Shown one piece after another: positions 1-4,861 of a DNA stretch of 5,521 nt; position 1 is the stretch's first letter, and every line of letters begins with the position of its first letter. The notes under the pieces are model-generated. The model had not been told where the DNA came from, did not search any database, and saw only the letters and a program-made list of their open reading frames with translations. The stretch lies in the NCBI GenBank assembly GCA_017613855.1, contig JAGACY010000318.1, positions 1-5,521 on the forward strand, in the 5' to 3' direction. The position numbers and the translations under genes were made by a program. Source of the DNA: Pseudomonadota bacterium (GTDB taxonomy: Bacteria > Myxococcota > Bradymonadia > UBA4248).

Positions 1-51
1 ACGGCGAATAACTTAAAAGAATATATTGAACAGCTTCTTGGAACGCGTTGA
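1..51 (+). CDS. Possible 3' end of a plus-strand protein-coding gene (partial)
   Basis: The first plus-strand frame is open from the window edge and ends in TGA at 49-51. It encodes 16 residues, ANNLKEYIEQLLGTR after an initial T. The other two plus frames stop within the first 15 bases. The composition (amphipathic helix, charged end) is plausible for a protein C terminus. The stretch after it (52-138) is AT-rich and non-coding in appearance, followed by strong hairpins, as expected between two convergent genes. Sixteen codons are too few to assign a family, and an open frame this short can occur by chance. Sequence to the left is needed to confirm it. Confidence 0.35.
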   Translation, partial: TANNLKEYIEQLLGTR

Positions 52-138
52 TGCTGCGCGGATACGCAGGTGGTGAATCTATTAATATAAAATGAAATAA
101 TGTCTGAAATGCTGTTCCTGCACAGTCTGACATCATAT

Positions 139-171
139 AAAACCGCGTATGCGCTCGCGCATAGCGGTTTT
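139..171 (-). terminator. Bulged hairpin, probable terminator of nrnA (second of a tandem pair)
   Basis: Outer stem of 8 bp (AAAACCGC at 139-146 with GCGGTTTT at 164-171), one unpaired base at 147, inner stem of 6 bp (148-153 with 158-163) and a 4-nt loop (154-157). In the minus-strand transcript the 3' arm ends in GCGGUUUU followed by AUAUGAUG, a short U-tract that would suit an intrinsic terminator after nrnA. In plus-strand sense it also ends in UUUU, so it could act in both directions if a convergent gene ends at 51. The unpaired base sits next to a UAUG/CAUA-closed inner stem, as in three other hairpins of this window. Confidence 0.6.
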
Positions 172-177
172 GCGCAA

Positions 178-207
178 GGCGTATTGCGACGTTTGGTCGC
201 AATAGCC
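178..207 (-). repeat. Bulged hairpin directly after nrnA stop (first of a tandem pair)
   Basis: Inner stem of 9 perfect bp (TATTGCGAC at 182-190 with GTCGCAATA at 196-204), loop 191-195, one unpaired base at 181, and a short outer stem (GGC 178-180 with GCC 205-207). It begins 5 nt after the nrnA stop codon on the minus strand and is separated by 6 nt from the hairpin at 139-171. No U-tract follows, so alone it is not a classical intrinsic terminator. It may protect the transcript 3' end or act with its neighbour. Confidence 0.5.
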
Positions 208-212
208 GCGCA

Positions 213-1193
213 TTATAAATATTCTTCAAATATCGCTTCGACCTGGGTTCGTATAGATTCGACAGATCCCTCTATGGTACAGGCTGCAGCATTTTTGTGG
301 CCACCACCGCCAAAATTAGCGGCGATCAGCGAAACATCAATATTACCGCGCGAACGAAAACTCAGACGGTAGAGCTTGTCTTCGAGCTGGGTTAAAAAAA
401 TACTCACTTCGACACCGGCAATACTTCGGGCATAGTTGATAAACCCATCGGTCATGGCACCCGAACAATGGCATTGTTTGAGCATCTGCCTGTTGGCATG
501 CAGACAGGCAAGCTTGCCATCCCGGGAAAGCCATAAAGTTTGTAGTACCAAACCGAGAAGTTTTACTTTTTCGACGGGATTGTTTTCGTAAATGTTTGAA
601 CAGATTTCCCAGACGTTGATATCGGTTGCAAGCAGATAGGAACAAACACGCATGGCATCGGCTGTAGTCGACGTGTATCTGAACGAACCGGTATCGGTAA
701 TAATCGAAGTATACAGGGCTGCTGCAATATCCTGGGTTATTTCGATTTTCAGAGCATTGGCCAGGTGAAACAAAATCTCGCCAACTGCAGATGCCTGAGA
801 ATCATGCAGATTGACGGCACAATCCTGCCAGGGAACGCTGTGATGATCGATGAAGACAAGCGGACAGGTAATCTTTTCGAGGGGAAATTTCTTGCCCAAC
901 AGATCGGGCGTGGCACAGTCGAGAATGATACATAAATCGAAATCGAATTCTTCCAGTGAGTGGACGATATCCTGTGCACCATTCAAAAAAGTAAACTGAA
1001 GCGGAATCTCGTCTACATTTAAGATGGTCACATCCTTGCCTAATGCACGAAGAATGTGGCCCATTGCAATTGCGGAGCCCGCTGCATCGCCATCCGGACG
1101 GCAATGCATCGACACAAGAAAGCGCTGTGCCCCATGAATGAGAGGAACAAGCTTTTCGATATTCGGTTGTAAATGAGCAAGACGGTCAAACAT
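213..1193 (-). CDS. nrnA: NrnA-type DHH/DHHA1 phosphoesterase (nanoRNase / pAp phosphatase)
   Basis: Predicted cytoplasmic, metal-dependent phosphodiesterase. Characterised family members degrade 2-5-nt RNAs and convert 3'-phosphoadenosine 5'-phosphate to AMP. The 326-residue product has the family motifs in order: HCRPDGD at 30-36 followed by GS, LDCA around Asp92, the DHH triad at 116-118, TDTGSFRY at 166-173, and the DHHA1 substrate-binding motif GGGGH at 295-299. All metal-binding positions I can recognise are kept, and the length is normal for the family (about 310-340 aa). I chose the ATG at 1193; an in-frame TTG at 1211 would add six residues. Neither start has a convincing Shine-Dalgarno sequence. 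It is the last gene of the minus-strand series, 264 bp after the preceding gene. That gap holds a promoter-like element and a terminator-like hairpin, so it may be separately or attenuator controlled. Tandem hairpins follow the stop. Co-location with rbfA fits the usual translation-operon context. Whether the main substrate is nanoRNA, pAp or a cyclic-dinucleotide product cannot be told from sequence alone. Confidence 0.93.
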   Translation of the reverse strand: MFDRLAHLQPNIEKLVPLIHGAQRFLVSMHCRPDGDAAGSAIAMGHILRALGKDVTILNVDEIPLQFTFLNGAQDIVHSLEEFDFDLCIILDCATPDLLGKKFPLEKITCPLVFIDHHSVPWQDCAVNLHDSQASAVGEILFHLANALKIEITQDIAAALYTSIITDTGSFRYTSTTADAMRVCSYLLATDINVWEICSNIYENNPVEKVKLLGLVLQTLWLSRDGKLACLHANRQMLKQCHCSGAMTDGFINYARSIAGVEVSIFLTQLEDKLYRLSFRSRGNIDVSLIAANFGGGGHKNAAACTIEGSVESIRTQVEAIFEEYL

Positions 1194-1211
1194 GAAGTTA
1201 GCTGCGAGCAA

Positions 1212-1233
1212 TGAGCAATTTACGCTATGCTCA
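1212..1233. repeat. Inverted repeat just upstream of nrnA
   Basis: TGAGCA (1212-1217) and TGCTCA (1228-1233) form a 6-bp inverted repeat with a 10-nt spacer, centred about 30 bp before the nrnA ATG. It could be an operator half-site pair or a weak hairpin in the leader. A repeat this short can arise by chance, and no promoter is evident close to it. Confidence 0.2.
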
Positions 1234-1241
1234 ATATTAAC

Positions 1242-1258
1242 TCGCCCTTTTGGGGCGA
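1242..1258 (-). repeat. Small GC-rich hairpin in the nrnA leader
   Basis: TCGCCC (1242-1247) pairs with GGGCGA (1253-1258) around a 5-nt loop. In the minus-strand transcript it follows the terminator-like hairpin at 1273-1307 and precedes the nrnA start by about 50 nt. There is no U-tract after it (GUUAAUAUU), so it is more likely a leader stem than a terminator. Confidence 0.35.
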
Positions 1259-1267
1259 TATATCAGA

Positions 1268-1307
1268 GAAAAAGCCGGAAGTAAGCCCAAATGGTTTGCA
1301 CCCGGCT
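1268..1307 (-). terminator. Intrinsic-terminator-like hairpin upstream of nrnA
   Basis: On the minus strand AGCCGG (1307-1302) pairs with CCGGCT (1278-1273) and is followed by a run of U interrupted by C (UUUUCUCU after the stem). The 23-nt interior can form a further small stem (CAAA/UUUG). It lies about 150 nt after the stop of the 1458-2168 gene and about 80 nt before the nrnA ATG. It could end the upstream operon, end a short RNA started at about 1384, or act as an attenuator for nrnA. The 6-bp outer stem and large interior make it a moderate, not a strong, terminator. Confidence 0.5.
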
Positions 1308-1384
1308 GAGATTTGTATGTATTTGGATGGTTTGCAGCCATCCGTTAGCTGATGCAGGTATTCTTCAACTTATTTCTGAAGAAT
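1268..1384 (-). ncRNA. Candidate small RNA or attenuated leader before nrnA
   Basis: A sigma70-like promoter at 1391-1419 would start transcription near A1384. The first 25 nt of that transcript form an 8-bp hairpin (1384-1377 with 1367-1360, loop 1376-1368). A second hairpin follows, GGATGG (1343-1338) with CCATCC (1330-1325), and then the terminator-like hairpin with its U-tract ending near 1268. The total is about 115 nt. The sequence TGCAAACCAT (minus strand) occurs twice, at 1336-1327 in hairpin two and at 1300-1291 inside the terminator hairpin. So GGAUGG could pair with either copy, the second with two G-U pairs, which gives a possible switch. No known riboswitch class was recognised. 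All of this is a structural reading without expression or conservation data. Confidence 0.35.
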
Positions 1385-1390
1385 AGAGCA

Positions 1391-1419
1391 ATTCTAGCTT
1401 TAGAGTTATTTTTGTGCAA
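1391..1419 (-). promoter_or_regulatory. Sigma70-like promoter reading toward nrnA
   Basis: On the minus strand TTGCAC (1419-1414) and TAGAAT (1396-1391) are spaced by 17 bp. The -10 box matches the consensus at five of six positions; the -35 keeps the TTG. An A at 1384 is at the expected distance for a start site. The surroundings are AT-rich and lie in the largest intergenic gap of the window, after the three-gene envelope cassette. It could drive a short RNA ending at the 1268-1307 terminator, nrnA by read-through, or both. Confidence 0.45.
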
Positions 1420-1457
1420 TGTCATATTTTAATAGTTTATTGCATATTACTTATTCA

Positions 1458-2168
1458 TTATAAGCCAACAGTATAAGTTGTTTCGACAAATGCGGGATTC
1501 TTGAATTTAGGAAATGATTGATTCTTAAATTCGTTGATGATGCATCTTTCGGAAGTGGTTCCTTTTAAATTGCCGGAGATGACACTCACCCGGCTAAGAC
1601 TTCCGTTGTTGCCGATGGTAAGGCGCATTACCAAATTTCCCCTGCCGCCGCATCCTTTCGCGCGATTTGCAGCTTGATTGAGGTATGTTTTCAGTTCTCC
1701 CGGGGAAAGATAATCCACCGTACCAGGGGCCATGTTTGGTCTTTGGGCCAGGCCGGTACTGGGTTTAGCTGGTCGTCCGCCGCTCAATTGAGGCGTACTT
1801 GGTCGGATGGGTTCACGCTGAATGGGTTGTGCAACGACTGTTTGGGTCGTTTTGGGTGGATCGGCTTTGGGCGTGGGAGATTTTGCTTTTTTGGTCTGCT
1901 TTGAAATCTGGCTCTCTAAAGCTTCATTTTGTTCTTCCCAATAACGGAGTGATTCTGTTTTGGCGTCAACGGTTGTCTCGAGGGCTTTCACTTTTTCTCT
2001 GAGTATTTGCAGCGTTACATTCTGGGTCTCAGATTCTCGAATTTGCACCACCGGCTTTGGAGGCTGAACGGGTTCGAGAGATTCGGCGGGTTTATTATGG
2101 AGATAAAAACCGAAGACCGCTCCGAACCAAATCATAAAAAGAAGTGTATAACGGACAATGGGATTCAT
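1458..2168 (-). CDS. Membrane-anchored coiled-coil protein with AgmX/PglI-like two-Cys C-terminal domain
   Basis: 236 residues, unnamed. Residues 5-23 form one hydrophobic segment after a short MNPIVRY start, which would anchor the protein in the inner membrane with the rest in the periplasm. A coiled-coil-like stretch runs from about 45 to 92, followed by a Pro/Lys/Thr-rich linker (about 95-150). The C-terminal domain (about 152-236) contains Cys173 and Cys209 (C-x35-C), a GNL...L.I...G.L..V.V pattern and a FPKF motif. This resembles the C-terminal domain shared by myxobacterial AgmX and PglI, which is defined by two conserved cysteines that probably form a disulfide and has a TonB-C-like layout. 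It is the third of three adjacent paralogs, 12 bp after the middle one, whose N terminus (MNPTGLY...IW) it resembles. AgmX and PglI act in gliding machinery of Myxococcus, but the domain is widespread there, so motility is not implied. The precise role is unknown. Confidence 0.8.
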   Translation of the reverse strand: MNPIVRYTLLFMIWFGAVFGFYLHNKPAESLEPVQPPKPVVQIRESETQNVTLQILREKVKALETTVDAKTESLRYWEEQNEALESQISKQTKKAKSPTPKADPPKTTQTVVAQPIQREPIRPSTPQLSGGRPAKPSTGLAQRPNMAPGTVDYLSPGELKTYLNQAANRAKGCGGRGNLVMRLTIGNNGSLSRVSVISGNLKGTTSERCIINEFKNQSFPKFKNPAFVETTYTVGL

Positions 2169-2180
2169 AGGTTTTCACAA

Positions 2181-2761
2181 TTACATGACGACATTATAAT
2201 TTATCGTAACACTATCCCCAAGGAAGGGAGGATATGGAGAATTCTTGAGGATATCAAGTACGCATTTTTCAGTCTCGGGACTGAATTTGCTTCTGATAAC
2301 CTTAATATTCTGCATCTTGCCGTCGGGGGATAACGTCACTTCGGTAACCATGCCTTTATAGGCAGTACCAGGACATTTCCCTGAACGATAGACCGCTTTT
2401 CGAAGTGCTTCGCGTGCTTCTTTTTCATTAAATGGTTTGAGTGGTTTCGGTGATGGCGCAGGCGGCTTATTTTTGTTTACGTCTTGCGTTTTTTTTTGCC
2501 GGAGTTTTCTGCTTCGAGTTTTAGCTGGCTATACCGGGATTGGGCTTTTTCAAGCTCTGCATCGATATCTTTTTGTTTTTGTTCAAGTTCCTGGAGCTTT
2601 TGTTCCAAATTTTGCTGAGCCTGTTTTTGAGTCTCGGTGATTTCGTATTGTATGGTTGGCGCAACAGGACGATCTTTATCTTTCGTCTGCATTGTAATAA
2701 AAACAAGCAACCCCGTCGTCCAGATGAAAAAAATGAGAAAGTAAAGGCCAGTTGGATTCAT
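2181..2761 (-). CDS. Membrane-anchored coiled-coil protein with two-Cys C-terminal domain, split by a -1 frame change
   Basis: The in-frame reading from ATG 2761 gives 94 residues: a hydrophobic anchor at about 5-23, a Gln/Glu/Lys-rich coiled coil at about 40-88, then KKKRKT and a stop at 2477-2479. If the frame moves by -1 in the A9 run (2489-2497), translation continues without a stop to TAA at 2181-2183. That yields 193 residues, with a Pro-rich linker (about 100-112) and a C-terminal domain with Cys130 and Cys167 (C-x36-C) and a YPPF motif. This downstream part aligns by eye with the ends of both neighbouring genes, so it is clearly the missing half of the same gene. Spacing to neighbours is 10 bp and 12 bp, as in one operon. 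The split may be programmed frameshifting or transcriptional slippage, a recent inactivating mutation, or a homopolymer error in the assembly. Function is unknown; an envelope role is inferred from the anchor and domain layout. Confidence 0.75.
2489..2497 (-). other. A9 slippery homopolymer at the frame change
   Basis: Nine consecutive A on the minus strand code for Lys89-Lys91 of the middle paralog and are the point where the zero and -1 frames must join. The run satisfies the A-AAA-AAA pattern for tandem -1 ribosomal slippage, and A9 is long enough for RNA polymerase slippage as known from other bacteria. The zero-frame stop comes three codons later. I see no strong stem-loop or Shine-Dalgarno-like stimulator next to it, which favours transcriptional slippage or an artefact over ribosomal frameshifting. 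Confidence 0.6.
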
Positions 2762-2771
2762 ATTGATTTCA

Positions 2772-3296
2772 CTAGAGTTTGAAGTTGTATTTTATTCCAT
2801 TGGCAGGGTTTTCGCTTTGTGGGAACTTGTACTCTTGAATCACAGTCAAAATACATTGTTCTATCGGTGTGTCTTTAAAACTGCCCGCTGTGGCTTTTAA
2901 ATTGGTCACAGTTCCTGTCTTATCGATGTTGAAAGAAACGGCCAGATTCCCATCCTGCCCACATACCTTGACATTTTCATTCAATTGGTTGAGCCCCTGC
3001 ATGACTTCCTGGGGTGAAAGGCGCTTGCCATTTGTGGGGGCGGTATGTACGGGTAATTTCTGGCTTTCTGCTGCTTGCAATTTTTTAAGCTCATTTGCCA
3101 GTTCCTGTGAGTCAACAGTTCTCCTTCTTTGTTCCGCTTCTATCTGCTCCAATTTCATTTTAAGTTGGTCGTTTTCTTCCTGAAGTCGTTTGACAATTTC
3201 TCCGCAATTGCAATTTGCATCCTGTGCCTGCGCGGCACTGGCAGATATGACCATAAACAGTGCGATTGGCAGTAAGTATTTCAATTGAGTGCGCAT
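2772..3296 (-). CDS. Exported coiled-coil protein with AgmX/PglI-like two-Cys C-terminal domain
   Basis: 174 residues, unnamed. It starts with a classical Sec signal peptide: basic MRTQLK, a hydrophobic core at about 7-19, and a likely cleavage after AQA at residue 24. The mature protein is therefore probably soluble in the periplasm, unlike its two membrane-anchored paralogs downstream. There is no lipobox. The mature N terminus carries a Cys-Asn-Cys motif at 29-31. A coiled coil follows (about 33-78), then a short linker and a C-terminal domain (about 93-174) with Cys112 and Cys148 (C-x35-C), a GNL.V.F.I...G.V..L pattern and a KFP motif. It has the best ribosome binding site of the cassette and lies 28 bp after rbfA, so it is probably co-transcribed with rbfA and is the first gene of the envelope cassette. 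A physical complex of the three proteins through their coiled coils is an inference from shared layout. Confidence 0.82.
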   Translation of the reverse strand: MRTQLKYLLPIALFMVISASAAQAQDANCNCGEIVKRLQEENDQLKMKLEQIEAEQRRRTVDSQELANELKKLQAAESQKLPVHTAPTNGKRLSPQEVMQGLNQLNENVKVCGQDGNLAVSFNIDKTGTVTNLKATAGSFKDTPIEQCILTVIQEYKFPQSENPANGIKYNFKL

Positions 3297-3302
3297 GTTA
3301 TT

Positions 3303-3309
3303 CTCCTTT
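3303..3309 (-). promoter_or_regulatory. Strong ribosome binding site of the 2772-3296 gene
   Basis: AAAGGAG on the minus strand, separated by 6 nt (AATAAC) from the ATG at 3296. It fixes the start of the exported paralog and suggests it is translated more strongly than its two downstream neighbours, which lack a comparable site. Confidence 0.8.
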
Positions 3310-3324
3310 CAGGAAGTGGGGATT

Positions 3325-3696
3325 TTACGTATTGTCGTCCTGATTTCCCATTTGTCCTTCGGCACGCAGTTTGGCGAGTAATTCGTCCATTCTTAGGCCG
3401 TTTTCGTAGGATTCATCATAGTAGAATTTGAGATTGGGTACACGTCTGAGATCCATTTCATCCGCGACGACAGAGCGCAGATAGGGAGTGGCTTCGATGA
3501 GGGCTTTTGCGATATCATTTTTATCGGCGTCTTTTGGGCACAGCCAATGGATAGAAGCCACTGAGAGATCGGAAGACATGTTGACATTTGTGATAGAAAC
3601 CTGCAAGAGCCGCGGGTCTTGTGCATCTTCAAATATTGCGCTCGAAAGGACGCGCATGACCTCGCGGGCGACTTTTTCCTGTCTGTACTTGGGCAT
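3325..3696 (-). CDS. rbfA: Ribosome-binding factor A
   Basis: 123-residue 30S subunit maturation factor. RbfA binds the immature small subunit near the 16S rRNA 5' helix region and is needed for late processing and cold adaptation. The product shows the family pattern across a single KH-like domain: MPKYRQEKVAREV at the start, DPRL near 27-30, VSIT.V..S.DLS.A in the middle, and LRR.PNL.F.YDES with a final DELL helix. The open frame extends upstream to 3831, but the extra residues are encoded by hairpins and do not resemble RbfA. The ATG at 3696 has AAAGGA at 3703-3708 with 6-nt spacing, and gives the usual family length. The gene is 134 bp after mvaD, from which it is separated by two hairpins, and 28 bp before the envelope cassette. 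A weak promoter may lie at the hairpin edge (CATAAT near 3743-3749 on the minus strand), but this is uncertain. Confidence 0.95.
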   Translation of the reverse strand: MPKYRQEKVAREVMRVLSSAIFEDAQDPRLLQVSITNVNMSSDLSVASIHWLCPKDADKNDIAKALIEATPYLRSVVADEMDLRRVPNLKFYYDESYENGLRMDELLAKLRAEGQMGNQDDNT

Positions 3697-3702
3697 GTTG
3701 AT

Positions 3703-3708
3703 TCCTTT
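3703..3708 (-). promoter_or_regulatory. Ribosome binding site that decides the rbfA start
   Basis: AAAGGA on the minus strand, 6 nt (ATCAAC) before the ATG at 3696. It supports the internal ATG over the upstream ATG at 3831 that opens the same frame. Confidence 0.75.
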
Positions 3709-3751
3709 TGTATCGAAAAGCAGAATGGGTGAATTGAATATCATTATGTGA

Positions 3752-3782
3752 AACGCACCGTATGCGTCAGCATAGGTGCGTT
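3752..3782 (-). repeat. Bulged hairpin between mvaD and rbfA (second of a tandem pair)
   Basis: Outer stem of 8 bp (AACGCACC at 3752-3759 with GGTGCGTT at 3775-3782), one unpaired base at 3760, inner stem TATGC/GCATA (3761-3765 with 3770-3774) and a GTCA loop. In the minus-strand transcript it ends in GCGUUUCAC, so the U-tract is short and termination would be weak. Its plan (outer stem, single bulge, TATG...CATA inner stem) equals that of the hairpin at 139-171. Confidence 0.5.
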
Positions 3783-3786
3783 GGCG

Positions 3787-3822
3787 TGCCGTATGGGCAG
3801 CCCGGTGGGCTGCCCATAGGCA
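3787..3822 (-). repeat. Long bulged hairpin directly after mvaD stop (first of a tandem pair)
   Basis: A perfect 12-bp stem (TATGGGCAGCCC at 3792-3803 with GGGCTGCCCATA at 3807-3818), a 3-nt loop, one unpaired base at 3791, and a 4-bp outer stem (TGCC 3787-3790 with GGCA 3819-3822). It starts 8 nt after the mvaD stop and is 4 nt from the next hairpin. No U-tract follows. It probably stabilises or processes the mvaD 3' end, or serves as terminator together with its partner. Confidence 0.6.
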
Positions 3823-3830
3823 AGCCTCCA

Positions 3831-4811
3831 TCAGATCAACCTTGCACCATGCCCGATATGCGTTTGGATGTAAGGCAACCCCAGTGCAATAATGTCATTT
3901 TTAATGAATGGCCAACAGACTTCTTCGCACAGAATAACGACATTGGCTCCGGCGTCTAATGTACAACATACCTGCATGGCTTGTGAAGTGCGCAAAATAT
4001 GTTGAATTAATTCGAGGCTTTTAGGCGCGAGGAAGAGGATGGGGGGCTGGCAGGTCATGGCGAGTGCATGAAGCAGCATTGTGTTGTGGTGCAGCGCGGC
4101 AGTGAGTGCGGTGAAATCGCGTTGTATAATGGCGTTTTGTGCAATGTCTGCGGCGTCTTTGCTTTCGTTGAGGTATGTCTGCCAAAACGGAGAATCCTGA
4201 CATTTTTTCATGGCCTCCGTACTTGAGATGGATTTAGGTGTGTCCGAAACCTGTACGACAAAGACGTGCAGCGGCCAGTGTTCTGGCGGTGCGATAGAAA
4301 CCGCATAAGAATCGGAGCCATCTTCGAGTTTTCCTGCATGCCAGCGCGTCCAGCCATCAGGGATGCTGCGTGCAGCAGAGCCGGAACCGAGGCGTGCGAG
4401 TGAGGATAGCTCAGATTCGGTCAAATCGAGTCCTGCAGCTTTGGATGCCGCGAGTGCAGCAGCTGCACAGCCTGAAGCAGATGAGGCGAGTCCGGTCGCA
4501 AGATGAAAATTATTCTTGGAGTGGAGGATACATCGTTGGGTGATGCCGGTCTTTTGGCGAATCGCATCCAAAATGCGCTGAATCCTTCCGATGTTTTGGC
4601 TGGGAACTTCCCAGCCATTGATGACAAGGCCGTCTCTGAAATCGTCTTCATTCCAACAGGCTGTCGTTTCGGTGACGAGTCCATCGACGTTAAAAGCGAT
4701 GGAGTCTACGTATGGAAGGTTGATATCTGAATTTCTTTTGCCCCAGTATTTGGCAACGGCAATATTGGCGTGTGCAATCGCTGAAGCTTTTAGATTGGGT
4801 ATTTCTGTCAC
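3831..4811 (-). CDS. mvaD: Diphosphomevalonate decarboxylase
   Basis: Cytoplasmic GHMP-family enzyme that converts mevalonate 5-diphosphate and ATP into isopentenyl diphosphate, CO2, ADP and phosphate, the last step of the classical mevalonate pathway. The 326-residue product carries AHANIAVAKYWGKR at 13-26, the phosphate-binding GLASSASG loop at 107-114, a GSGSAARS segment near 142-149 with the substrate-binding Arg, and LDAGANV with the catalytic Asp near 286. The length fits bacterial members. The frame is open back to an ATG at 4928, but that start lies inside the preceding gene and adds 39 unrelated residues. The GTG at 4811 has GGGGA at 4817-4821 five nt ahead and puts the conserved motif at the right distance, so it is preferred. 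It follows the 4862-5443 gene by 50 bp without a terminator and ends just before two hairpins. No other mevalonate gene is visible in the window. Phosphomevalonate decarboxylase activity cannot be excluded by eye. Confidence 0.94.
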   Translation of the reverse strand: MTEIPNLKASAIAHANIAVAKYWGKRNSDINLPYVDSIAFNVDGLVTETTACWNEDDFRDGLVINGWEVPSQNIGRIQRILDAIRQKTGITQRCILHSKNNFHLATGLASSASGCAAAALAASKAAGLDLTESELSSLARLGSGSAARSIPDGWTRWHAGKLEDGSDSYAVSIAPPEHWPLHVFVVQVSDTPKSISSTEAMKKCQDSPFWQTYLNESKDAADIAQNAIIQRDFTALTAALHHNTMLLHALAMTCQPPILFLAPKSLELIQHILRTSQAMQVCCTLDAGANVVILCEEVCWPFIKNDIIALGLPYIQTHIGHGARLI

Positions 4812-4861
4812 TGTTTTCCCCGATAGGTATAGTATTGACCGCCAGAAATGGTGTTTTTTAC

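Noticed and set aside
100..372. Plus-strand open frame over the hairpins and the nrnA 3' end
   Set aside because: It is antisense to the conserved GGGGH region of NrnA and passes through two strong hairpins, so it is a chance shadow.
1194..1211. TTG start adding six residues to NrnA
   Set aside because: Possible, but it has no better ribosome binding site, and the ATG at 1193 already leaves a normal N-terminal leader before the HCRPDGD motif.
1260..1350. Cyclic-di-GMP-I riboswitch suggested by GGTGCAAACC before nrnA
   Set aside because: The other conserved blocks of that class (such as GGACGCAAAGCC and the second stem with its tetraloop receptor) are missing, so only a short resemblance remains.
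2007..2333. Plus-strand open frame of 108 codons
   Set aside because: It lies opposite the ends of two paralogs whose minus-strand reading gives conserved domain sequence. It has no ribosome binding site and no recognisable protein features.
3752..3782. Integron attC-like site (AAC...GTT ends with an extrahelical G)
   Set aside because: It is much shorter than attC sites, the ends do not fit the R-box consensus, no integrase is present, and the flanking genes are housekeeping genes in one orientation.
3697..3831. Upstream extension of the rbfA frame to an ATG at 3831
   Set aside because: The extra 45 residues are encoded by the two hairpins, look unlike RbfA, and the internal ATG at 3696 has a good ribosome binding site.
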